From Phascolomyces articulosus (lineage: Eukaryota; Mucoromycota; Mucoromycetes; Mucorales; Lichtheimiaceae): a stretch of DNA of 64,000 nucleotides. The notes under the pieces were generated by a model that was given only the letters and a program-made list of their open reading frames with translations, had not been told where the DNA came from and searched no databases. This document shows positions 51,581 through 61,722 of the stretch, one piece after another. The translations under genes were made by a program, and so were the position numbers. The first letter of the stretch is position 1, and each line of letters opens with the position of its first letter. The stretch spans positions 1 through 64,000 of the forward strand of contig JAIXMP010000071.1 in the NCBI GenBank assembly GCA_025677815.1, given 5' to 3'.

Positions 51581-54500
51581 ATGTCATTATTATTTCCACA
51601 ATCTCTTGAAGATATCCTTAACAAGACGGATTACAAAACCAAAGATGAAGCATTCGCAATTGTTCAGAACTACGCGGCCAGAGTAGGCTTTTCCGTCATT
51701 AAGTCTAATAGTGGTATTTCTTATTGTACCTTTGAATGCTGCCATGCTGGATTACCACGAGCGGGCTCAAGTAATAAGGATGAAGGTAAAAGAAATAAAG
51801 GAAAATGTGTCATATGAAGGAAATATTTTTATTTCTATTCAAATAAACAGATATTTTTTGTGTTAGCACTATATTAAATATGCTGTTTACATCTTATATA
51901 GATCCTACAGTGAAGACATACAAAGATAAAAACGGTATTGAGAAAAAAAAGCCGACTCGTAAATCAAGAAAGACTGGCTGTACTTGGAAAATCAATATTT
52001 CATGCAGCGATACCAATAACAACCGATGGAAATTTTCAACAATGTTATCTGACATCCCAGAGCATAACCATAATATGAGCATGAATCCTTTGATATACCA
52101 TGAGCACCGTGATAAAGATGTATACGAACGCCAAAATATTATTAGTCAACTAGAAGCAGGTATTGCCCCAGGACAGATTATGAAGCAACAACGTGTGAAT
52201 CTGCCACCACCATCAGTAGCAACAGCACTACCAACTCAAATTCCAGGACTTGCTTCTCAATCTTTCTTTGGACAACCATTACCATATCCACCTACTCCAG
52301 TTATTACACCTATCTATGTTGCTGCACCAATGTATGTCACTGCACCAACAACAATAACTCAACAACCAAGATATATAGGTCACCACAATATGATTCCAAA
52401 AGATTTATATAACATTGGGCAAAAAATTCGTAAAAATCAAAATAACCGCGGTAATTATCAAGAAATGTATTTAATTACGACCTTTTTGGAACGACATGGA
52501 TATATATATCGTTATGATACCGACAGCACTAAAAATCTCACCAAGTCTATTTTTACAACACATACAACATGTATTGAAAAGGCACGACGATTTCCTGAAG
52601 TTATTGTGATCGACTGTACATATCGCAGCAATCGAAACATGATGCCCTTACTCAATATTTTAGGTGTCAGCAACTTGGGTGCAGAAAATTACCGTAGTGA
52701 CAAATTACGTTCATATTATATTGGAAGTGCTGTGATGTCAGACGAAAAAGCATTATCGTATGATTGGGTGGTTGAAAAATTGGCGCAAGTCGTCTGGGCT
52801 CCTGAAAGCGGTTCTACACCAAAGCTTTTTGTTACTGATGGTGATAGTGCATTAGCAAGTTCATTGCATAAACATTTTCCTGGTGTTCCGCATATCTTGT
52901 GTGTATGGCATATCAAGAAAAATTTTTGCAAGAAGGTGATGCAGCATGTAGATCGAGAAGAGTTGAAGGAGGAATACGAAGCAATTATTGAAACAATCGA
53001 CAGGTTGTTATGGTCAAGAACAATCGATAAATTTGAAGATGCTATCGGTGACTATAAGAAAGAAGTAAAAAGAACATGTGGTAGTAATAAAGTTGGGGGA
53101 GCGGATATCATTAGATATCTTGAAGAAGAGTAAGTAAAAAAAAAAAGTATAATATACCTTTATTTGATTATATAACACAGTAGTGATAGTTAAAAAAATG
53201 GTGTTTAACATATTAATCTAAATCTACATTTGACATTTTATTATAGAATGCTTCCATTCAAAGAACGCTGGGCTGGTCCCTGGGTAGAGTCTTACATCCA
53301 TTTAGGTGCAAGATCCACGCAGAGAGCTGAAGGTTTTCATGCGAATCTAAAGAAAATAATTGATCGCCCTGGTCGGATGCTACATACATTTGAAAGTATA
53401 CATGAATACCTTAATAATGCTGTAAGTAATAAATAAAATTAAGAAAAAGTGTAGATATTTCAAAAGAATAGTCATATAACCTTTCAGAGTACTCTAATAC
53501 ATGAATAATACTATATAAATTTATTACAATTTATAGGATTTTAAAGAAGATATACAACAGAATCGCGAATGTCAACTTACGTGGATAATCGAAGATAAAG
53601 CCACACCAAATGATAACCGTCTCAGGAAACAGATTGGACACCTACAAGGTACCATATGCCACTTTGCTCTATACAAGACATTGGGAGAGATTCAAGCTTC
53701 TCGGTACATGAATGAAGACATGTTGCTGGAATGTGGTATATTTTGCGAAGCAAAAACGAATTATAACTTACCTTGTCGTCATGTGTTATACCAATTCTTG
53801 GATAAACCTCTGGACCCTGAATTATATCATGAACGATGGTGGCTAACACAACCGACAGGTAATAAATTTTAAATGACAGTTTATTATGTACTCTATTTTT
53901 TTTTAAAAAAAAAACAGAACTATTTAGACTAATTTTATTTTTCTGGTTGATGTATATGATATAATAGACAATATCCTCAAGGGATCACTTACTGAAGATA
54001 TAGGAAATATTGATACTATTGCTGGCACTGATGATGATCTACAAACATTTAATCGGTATCAAGAAATGAAAGAAAGAATTGTTACAACATACATGTCATG
54101 TCAAAATAACCAACAGCGTCAAGATTTAATTACAGCAGTTAATTCTGCATTGAAAAAATTCTCCCCTGTTCCTGTTGAAAACCTTGTTTTACCCAAATCT
54201 GTCAAAACTAAAGGCCGTCCTCCAAAAAAATCGATTGGTTCAAGAATACCTTCGGGCTGGGAACAACTTGAGGAAGAAGCAAAGGAGAAACAGAAGCTTA
54301 AAGAAAAAGAAGCCAAGCAATTGAAAGAAAAGAAACCCCTTTCACCTTCAAACAAACCTCTCATCCCCCATCGAAACAAGCGACCGAAGAAGGATGAACC
54401 AAATATGAATGATGAACTACTCAAGAATGATAAGAGTACAATGTAAGTAAACAAAATATATAAATAATTACTATCAAGATACGAAATATAAATTGATTAT

Positions 54501-56208
54501 ATAATATATATTTGTATAACTAATAATATTTATAATATTCAATATATATATATTTCTACAACTTTAGCATTTTACACCGAGATATTCCTTTGGAAAACAC
54601 AATTGAAGCAGTCGAAATTATAGATGATGGATGGTGTGGCTTTCGTACTTTAGCTTACATTATTCACAAGGACCAAGACAAGTATTTGGATATTAAGGAA
54701 AAAATGTATTCATATGTCAAGGAAAATGAAGACCTCTGTTATACGTATGTTTGCCAAGGACATGCTACTGTATTTAATGACTTGCTTAAACGGTTGGCAT
54801 ATGGTATTGTACCTAGGTTACGAACTCGCTCTGTCTGCTACAAGGAATATTGGTTTGATGCAGCTCAAGATGCTCAAATTGCAGCAAACGCTTTCAGTAT
54901 ACCTATCGCTGTTTATTCTGATGGTAGTGTTCATGAATCAATACTTTATCTTCCATATGACTTACCTGATGGACAGCCCTTACCAGAAATTATGCATTTT
55001 GTTAATGGCAATCACTTTCAAACCATCAAGACAAAACGGTTTCCACGAATGACTTGGCCTCCTATTCTCCCTCAACCCATGGCAATCTGGGAATCTCGTG
55101 GTCGGGATCAAAGTGAATACAAGGCAGCTTGGAAGTACATACATAGAAAGAAGTATCCCAAAATTACAAGCACAAATGGATCTTCCAAGCAACCGATTGT
55201 TATAGAAGATGATGATGACAAAGCCTCTAGTAAAGATAAAGTTTTGGAAGAACTAAGAGAAAAGTTAAAGACAATTGAAGCCATACCAGTTGAACGAGGT
55301 ACGTACATTATAATAGAGTAAAAAAAATACCAAAGCATAACCTTTTTGAATTATTTTTTAATCTTTAATATTTATAATATTTTACCGTAAATATGAATAG
55401 TCATATATCCATGCCCGTTCTGTGGAACTTCACTTGGTGACCCTATGCCAGAGGCTATCAAGAAAGTGTACGACGAATACGTCCAAAAAAATGAACAGTA
55501 TCGGAAGGATAGAGAGAAGGAAGCTGTAGATAAAGATACCCGATTTATTCAAATTCGCACAATAACTCGAGACCTACAATTGACGTTCCAGGAACAAATG
55601 AATTTTTGCCAAGTCCATAAGATTGAATTGATTTACAAGCCAGAGGCTATTGAAAAAGGCTATCCACAAGATATAAACTTCAGGGCATTGCCAGAGCGAA
55701 TCTTGCCACATCTGGAAACACTTGTTGAAATTGCCAAAGGAAAGCTTTACAGTCCTTTTCGTGATAATGAGGAAGCCTTTTTTAAGGAAAATAAAAGATT
55801 CGTAAAAAGAAGTGTCATGGCAAGAATGTCTCGTATGGAAATGTATACGGTAATTATATTTGATATTGTTATAAGTACTACTTTCTCTAGCTTGTTTTAT
55901 ATATATAAATTAATGTAACAATGTTATAATTTTTTTAGAGCGGATATTATGGAATACGAGGTAGAGATGTTATGTTACGAGTCCTACAACGTGAGTTACT
56001 CTTTACAAAGAAGATAGCAAGTAAAGATACAAAACCATTGGACGAAATCACATTCATACAGACTATCCTTGTACCCGAATGTAGTATTCTCCTAATCCAG
56101 CAAGATTTGGATATATCATATTCTGAAGCATATGAAATCCTAATTGGCAGTCATAAGTATGGCAATTATACATATAATGATGTTGTGGATGAGGACTATG
56201 ATGATTAA
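51581..56208 (+). CDS. MULE transposase fused to OTU protease and RTC4-like domain
   Basis: Eight exons (51581-51785, 51902-53129, 53247-53421, 53537-53858, 53968-54442, 54568-55298, 55401-55849, 55939-56208) join in phase to 1,284 residues. Domains in order are as follows. A FAR1-like DNA-binding region (about 10-135) has CTFECC, GCTWKI and EHNHNM. A MULE DDE core follows, with candidate catalytic Asp306 (IDCTYRSN), Asp381 (VTDGDSA) and Glu506 (RAEGFH), plus HILCVWHIKKNFCKK. A SWIM zinc finger (602-618, CGIFCEAKTNYNLPCRH) precedes a Lys-rich linker with GRPPKK. An OTU cysteine protease domain (about 815-960) has DDGWCGFR (Cys825) and FVNGNHFQ (His951). A C-terminal RTC4-like domain (about 1046-1284) has CPFCG, FCQVH, SGYYGIRGRDVML, FIQTILVPECSILLIQQD and a DEDYDD end. 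It should catalyse cut-and-paste transposition; OTU domains remove ubiquitin-like modifiers. The role of the RTC4-like part is unknown. Confidence 0.88.
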
Positions 56209-56623
56209 AATGATGCATCCTTGAGTAATATCATAGTAATTATAATAAGATTATAATTATTTTCTCTCTTTCTTTCCCACCTCTCTTCCCATTTCTTCTT
56301 CTTCTTTTTTTTTATTACTTTTTCTCTTTTCGATATTTCTTCCATTTTTTCTTCTCTTTATATCTGTCACCAATCCCATTAGTACTATTTTATTTTTAAT
56401 GATGTACATTGACATCTTTTTATATGTAATGGAAAAACTTACAATATATAAATATTCTTTAAAAAAAATACTTTTATGTATCTTTTTCTTCTTTTATGTA
56501 GTTAAATGATCGTTATTTTTGATATTTATTTTGTATTAGTTTTCGTTGCAACTATATATCTTCTAATATTTCTGACTTAATTGTAAATGGGAGAGACAAC
56601 ATACACAGTAAGATTGAGAGTGG
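56209..56623. terminator. MULE gene 3' region
   Basis: 415 bp of pyrimidine-rich sequence (TTCTTCTTTTTT blocks, 56265-56365) and AT-rich sequence with AATATATAAATATTC near 56443-56457. It presumably holds polyadenylation signals of the transposase transcript. Confidence 0.4.
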
Positions 56624-56779
56624 GACCATGCGTGTAGTATGACAGGTGGCACAAGTTGTATAATATTTGAAGTCAGACTACACGCGTAGGTTGCACATAG
56701 GTTGGTCCTAAGATGACTAGTATGTAACCTACGCGTGTAGTCTGACTTCGAATAATAACCTACGCGTGTAGTAATTCTC
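56624..56779 (-). repeat. Right terminal inverted repeat of the MULE
   Basis: 156 bp, reverse complement of the left repeat without the 21-bp insertion. It carries the same ACGCGT-centred subrepeats (three full copies). Confidence 0.87.
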
Positions 56780-56787
56780 TTTAAGTT
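56780..56787. repeat. Right target-site duplication of the MULE
   Basis: TTTAAGTT, exact copy of 50160-50167. Confidence 0.9.
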
Positions 56788-58400
56788 TTGTAGATCCTCA
56801 TAAGTTTTCTAAATGTCAGTTACAAGTAAAATAAATTATCCCATCGTTAATATCCAATTCAAATAAACAAATGATTTATATAAAAAGTCAATACTTACTA
56901 TTGAGTTTCACCAGGGTCTGATAAAACTCTATATTCTCTTCTACTACAACGCCAGACGGTAATGTCCTCTTTGTATTACCTATGTTTTTGTTAAGTGTTT
57001 TTTCCATCCGATCGATAAGGGATGTTGATGAAGTAGCAGTAGGTATTATAGATTGCGCAGCAGTATATGAGGTTGCTGCAATAGGCGGGATCAGAGTAAG
57101 CAGCAGGCCGCGCCGACGCAGTGGGAGTGGTGAGGAGATTCAATTTCTTTCGTCTTCAACTTAATCTCATACCAATCAATTTCACCAATGATCTTATGAA
57201 GAATTCATCAAGATTGCTTGTTACATTATTCAGTTTGCTGGAAAAAAGGCATTGCTTAAACGTGCGTTATAGGCACGTTTTAGTTCGTTTAAGCAAAGTT
57301 TTCTATTAATAAGCTATACCCTTAACAAGCTATTATAACGCACGTGATAAGACTCTTTTTTTTTGTAGTGTATATTGAGAAGCTGGTGGCAGTAAAAATA
57401 TATTTACACATTTGTTTCATTACCCCCATTTATAAATAGCAACCCAATATCTCTTATTTAGGTTGTTGTTCACGTCCAGTAAAGTAGAGATTTGTTCGAG
57501 AAAATATGCTAATGAAGGTTTGTTGGCATGTTCGAGATATGAAGAAACAGCTAAATATATTTAAAAAGTAAAATACAATGATTAAACGTGTCAATTATTG
57601 ACTTTTTACCTTGAAAATGAATTTCTTCACAGCTTTGAAGGTTTGGCACGCTCTCAGTCGGTGTTCACATAGTGATAAGTGTTTGCTTGAGTGGTATGTG
57701 ATAGGAATAAGTCAGATATACAGAGTAAAAGGCACCTGGTTGGATGCTTGATATTTTTTTTTGAGAGATAAATCAATATAGAAGAAAGTATTCTATGAAC
57801 CAGAAGGAAATGGATACTGATACAAATTTGGTTGTGCATTATACAAGCTGAAGAGGACACGGGCAATGATGGAGTAACTACTGACAAGAGATTGAATATA
57901 AGAAGGAACATATAGCGAAAAAAAATAGCAGAATATATACAGATATTGAAGAAGGGGGTCCCAAGGAAAGGTCAAACAAGTCTATGTTCCACACACTGAC
58001 CATTTTAAAGTACAATCATAAAGGAAATGTAGATACAAATAGAACAATATGCGTGTGTGGATGTGGTGAAAGAGTGACTTGTGTAATACATCTAGGGTAA
58101 CCAAAAACTTTCTATTACATTTTTCGTGTGTACATAATACAAAATTCAAATTATAAACTTACTGTGTTTTTTTTACGCCACATTCCTACGTCTACGCGTT
58201 TGCACATCTGACAACCACATAAGAAGTTGAAAGAGGTGTTTTAATATATGCATCCAGTATCATTGTTATAAAAAGAGTGTACTAAATTACCTGCTAAGTC
58301 AGGATGGTAAGACGTGGCCCTGAGAAACCCATACTCATTATTATCCTCTCTTGGTTATTGAGAAGGATGTAAAGGGAGGCTATAGAAAAGAAAAAGAGAA
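56788..58400 (-). pseudogene. 5' part of the decayed gene split by the MULE element
   Basis: Minus-strand coding-like pieces in transcript order: near 58310-58370 (REDNNEYGFLRATSYHPDLAG before a GTAATT donor-like site); near 57610-57690 (SLCEHRLRACQTFKAVKKF before GTAAAA); 57430-57540 (VSSYLEHANKPSLAYFLEQI, then STLLDVNNNLNKRYW); and 56895-57140 (SLIDRMEKTLNKNIGNTKR, then TLPSGVVVEENIEFYQTLVK, before GTAAGT). The last piece is a TTTAG acceptor followed by KTYEDLQNL at 56788-56817, which runs into the target duplication. Exon phases do not all match, so the gene seems broken besides the insertion. Family unknown. Confidence 0.45.
57252..57344. repeat. Nested inverted repeats
   Basis: TTGCTTAAACG (57252-57262) pairs with 57286-57296. 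CGTGCGTTATA (57261-57271) pairs with 57334-57344 and, in part, with GCACG at 57273-57277. Two alternative hairpins share one arm. It may be a small MITE remnant. Confidence 0.5.
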
Positions 58401-59895
58401 ACTATTTTATTAGTAAAAACAGCATTTCATAGAATGATAAACTACACTTTTCTGATTTTTTTTTCTTGCCAACATCGTACTTTATGTACGGTCAACCCTC
58501 ACCTGTTCCACTCCAGTTGTGAAAATGTTCTACATTAATGCAGCATTTTATTGGGATTGACGCCTCGTAACTTCAACACTGGTTTGATCAAATTTATGTT
58601 TATCACGGTAAAAAAGCCTCGTAATGTGCAACAAAGATAAATACCAGATCCTTATCCCATTTATTAATAAAGTATACATATCCAAGCTAAATTTCGATGT
58701 ATATGATTCTAGTTGTATAAAAACTTACATTATTTTATATAATCTTTGATTTTTCTACATTATCATTACTATATATTATTGTTTTCCAGTTTTTTACCTT
58801 AATATGGTGATTTAATATGGGTATTTTTGTACAATTTCAGTTAAGATATCGATAATCATACTATATGGCTATACTATATACTCCTGAATATTGCAAAACC
58901 TTACCTAATGCATCAAATATCGTGGAATTGTCAAAGTGAAAAAAAAACGAGGGTTGACTGTACTCGTGCAAAAAAAAAAAAGAAAAAAAAGAACTTACCG
59001 TGCAAAAAAGCAACGAGAATAGCCGAAGAAGAAAAAGAAAAAGAAAAAAAATACTTTTGTGATCAATTCACACTGACAGCTTGTATTTCAGTTATGGGTT
59101 TGACCAGTTTCAGTGATGTGCAGTCTCATAAAAAAACAAAACAACAATGTGTATATCTGGATAAACATCTAGAGTAGCATCAACTCTAATATAGCAAGGA
59201 CCTGCTGTTCCCACTTTAGCAAAAACTCACTTTCTGCAACAGATTTTAGGATATTCCTCTGTTGCAAAAACCGAGGGGTGGGTTTAACGGTAACAACAGT
59301 AGTCTGACGAAACAAGTCAATACACTATTCACAATGAAAGAAATTCATAATAAAACTGAATATTCCTAAAGTACCACTCTAGCTACCTCCAAGAATAGAT
59401 TTTTAAAAAAAAGTGAATCCTCATAAAAATATGACAAAGATGGCTCTCCTATTTGATTGTATCATTGTAATAGGATCATTATCCGTTTTCTTGTACATTG
59501 TGCGTTTTATATTCTTACAAGCGATTATTAAAATCAATAAAATGGATATCCATGGGATGGTTTTGTGAATCATAAAAAAAAACCATAAAAGTGGAATCTC
59601 TGTGGTGGTTTAAGGAAGATGTCCCCTAATCTTTTTAACTGGAAAATGTTAATCCGTTTATTTCACCAAGCACTTATCTTTTTTTTTTTGTAGAATATCA
59701 GGGACTTGTCATTTTATTTTTACTCACGATTGAATCATTTTCATTGGGTCTTTATTACTAATCTTCCAGTCAGTATGAATACAATCAAATTTATGCACTC
59801 AATATAAAAAGAAGACAGCCATTTTATTTTTCAAGTCTTTATTTTTATTTATTTATTTTACCTTTCAAACTTCCAAACAGAATATATACATAACT
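58401..59895. other. Gene-free spacer before the DapA-like gene
   Basis: About 1.5 kb without a supported gene. A plus frame 58908-59177 is Lys/Glu repeat-like and unconvincing. Around 59230-59275 CTGCAACAGA and TCTGTTGCAAA form a short inverted repeat. 59815-59870 is T-rich leader sequence of the next gene. Confidence 0.5.
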
Positions 59896-60783
59896 ATGGC
59901 CCGTTTTATTCCTTACTCTGTCGCCATGGTGACCCCATTTACCAAAGCTGGTAATCTAGATGTTGCCAATGTTCCTGCCGTCGTCAAGTATTATTTGAAT
60001 CACAACATTCCGGGATTACTCGTGAGTGGAACCACAGGGGAACAACATTGTATGACCATTGCCGAACGAAAAGAATTATATCGATTGGTCGCTGAAACCA
60101 CGGCCGGGACCGGATGCCAACTCTATGCAGGTGTTGCTGCTTTCAAGACCGAAGACGCCAAAGAATTAGCAGCCGCTGCCAAGGAAGCTGGATTTTCTGG
60201 TATTATGCTTGGCTTCCCTCCCTATCGTATCCCCTCTCAAAGAGAAGCTGAAGTCTATGTCCAACAAGTCGCTTCTGCTGCTAAAGAATTACCTATTTTC
60301 CTTTACAATAATCCACGCCGCAATGGATTCAATGTGGAACCTGAAACGTTTGCTCGTATTGTGAAGACAGTGGATAATGTCTATGGTCAAAAAGAAGCAG
60401 GCTTTCCAGAAAATGTCAAGAAAATGAAGACATTGGTGGATCCAGGTCTTCTCGATCAATACAGTTTCTTTTCTGGTTCTGATTCTTCGTTTATCGATGC
60501 GTTCACCAAATATGGTTATACAGGTCTTACTTCCATTGCTGGTAATGTCTATCCAGATCAAGTCAAAGCCATTGTGGATCATTTACAAAAAAATCAAGTG
60601 CAGCAAGCGGAATCGATCATGGCATCGATTGCTCCTGGTATCAAACTTTTGGAACAAGCGGGAATAATTCAGTCCGTCAAGTATTTATTACGTAAAAAGA
60701 ATGTTCCTATTGGCTACTGTCCTCCTCCCATCTTGGATGTCAGCGATGAAATGAAAGAAGCATTAGATAAAGAATTTTCTTGA
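59896..60783 (+). CDS. DapA/NanA-family class I aldolase/lyase
   Basis: Intronless, 295 residues, the standard length of the dihydrodipicolinate synthase / N-acetylneuraminate lyase family. Family hallmarks are the start PYSVAMVTPFTKAGNLD, SGTTGEQHCMT, the catalytic Tyr in FLYNNP (Tyr137), and the Schiff-base Lys in VYGQKEAGF (Lys166). Others are SGSDSSFIDAFTKYGYTGLTS (split here by length) and a C-terminal KYLLRKKNVP. The enzyme should form a Lys imine with pyruvate or another 2-oxo acid and cleave or condense it. Fungi make lysine by aminoadipate, so a true DHDPS role is unlikely; 4-hydroxy-2-oxoglutarate, sialate or deoxy-sugar acid aldolase are candidates. The lack of introns, unlike most neighbours, fits bacterial transfer. 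Confidence 0.88.
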   Translation: MARFIPYSVAMVTPFTKAGNLDVANVPAVVKYYLNHNIPGLLVSGTTGEQHCMTIAERKELYRLVAETTAGTGCQLYAGVAAFKTEDAKELAAAAKEAGFSGIMLGFPPYRIPSQREAEVYVQQVASAAKELPIFLYNNPRRNGFNVEPETFARIVKTVDNVYGQKEAGFPENVKKMKTLVDPGLLDQYSFFSGSDSSFIDAFTKYGYTGLTSIAGNVYPDQVKAIVDHLQKNQVQQAESIMASIAPGIKLLEQAGIIQSVKYLLRKKNVPIGYCPPPILDVSDEMKEALDKEFS

Positions 60784-60935
60784 AATCAAAATAAAAAAAT
60801 GTACTATGAGTCCATCCTTATACATGGATCCTATATATAATTTTATTCCAAACAACATAAATAACAAAATGGTTTATTGAACAATATAAAGTTGTTAAAT
60901 CATATTACAATTTTGAATGAGTAAAGGAGGTGGTT

Positions 60936-61466
60936 TTATGATAATTGCTTGACCATAATTTCATCTGTATCTAACTTATCACCAATTTTAAATGTATGCG
61001 TCCCCACTTTTTGAAAACCATATTTTTCATAAAACTTGATCGCCTTTGGGTTAAATTCCCAAACACCCAACCAAATCGTCTTTTTACCCAAGGCTTGAGC
61101 TTTGGCAATGGCTTGTTCTAACAACTGTTTCCCAATGCCTTGACCAGCACAGTTTTTGTCCACATAAATACGTTGTAATTCAATGGATTCTTCAGGGGTA
61201 CTACCAATAAAATCATAAATCTTTTCAGAAATTCTTAATTGACAAAAGGCCACAGGATGATCCTCTGCATTGAAAGCCATAAAAGTAAACATATTGGCAT
61301 TTGTTAATTCTTGTGTTTGGATTTCTGTGGTATAGGTGGTAGCTAAAAAGGCTTCAAGATCTTCTTCTGGATTATCTACACCAAACGTATCTGCGAAAAT
61401 TCTGGCACCTAGTTCAGAAAGAGCTTTTGCATAAGTGACGTCAGGTTGTAAGATTTTGATGTCCAT
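60936..61466 (-). CDS. GNAT-family N-acetyltransferase
   Basis: Intronless, 176 residues, minus strand, convergent with the DapA-like gene (152 bp between stops). N-terminal LQPDVTYAKALSELGARIFADTF is followed by MAFNAEDHPVAFCQLRI. The acetyl-CoA site is RIYVDKNCAGQGIGKQLLEQ (motif Q/RxxGxG/A as GQGIGK), followed by IWLGVWEFNPKAIKFYEKYGF and an FKIGDKLDTDEIMVKQL end. This is close to the bacterial PaiA/polyamine-type or ribosomal GNAT layout. The substrate is unknown. Like its neighbour it has no intron, which may reflect acquisition from bacteria. Confidence 0.9.
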   Translation of the reverse strand: MDIKILQPDVTYAKALSELGARIFADTFGVDNPEEDLEAFLATTYTTEIQTQELTNANMFTFMAFNAEDHPVAFCQLRISEKIYDFIGSTPEESIELQRIYVDKNCAGQGIGKQLLEQAIAKAQALGKKTIWLGVWEFNPKAIKFYEKYGFQKVGTHTFKIGDKLDTDEIMVKQLS

Positions 61467-61722
61467 AATGATGATGATAATTTAGTTATAATATAGAATG
61501 TAGAATATGAAAAAGGGTGGATAAAAAAAAGAGATAAAGAAAAAAAAAGGAGGAGATGTATGTGTCATTTAGACTAACATTGGTTTTAATTTTAATACGG
61601 AGATTAAAAAGGTCCCGTAAGTGTTGGAATAAAAGTTCTTTTATTTTTATAAATAATGCAAGTTATATATCTATCATACACACTTTTTTTCTCTCTTCTT
61701 TTATAATTCAACAAAAGAGTTA
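61467..61722. promoter_or_regulatory. GNAT promoter and Zrg17 3' region
   Basis: 256 bp of AT-rich spacer between the GNAT start and the Zrg17 stop, both on the minus strand. Nothing specific is recognised. Confidence 0.4.

Larger units (their letters stand above)
50168..56779 (+). mobile_element. Intact Mutator-like transposon (MULE-OTU-RTC4)
   Basis: The 6,612-bp element begins GAGAATTACTACACGCG and ends with its reverse complement. It is bounded by an exact 8-bp duplication TTTAAGTT. Terminal inverted repeats span 50168-50344 and 56624-56779. One 8-exon gene (51581-56208) occupies the inside, with 1.24 kb of AT-rich leader or promoter and 0.4 kb of T/C-rich 3' sequence. The uninterrupted reading frame, exact target duplication and close repeat similarity suggest a recent, perhaps active, insertion. 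The element interrupts a minus-strand gene. Confidence 0.92.

Noticed and set aside
58908..59177. Plus-strand ATG frame of 89 residues
   Set aside because: Lys/Glu repeat-like sequence from an A-rich tract, no domain, no splicing partner.
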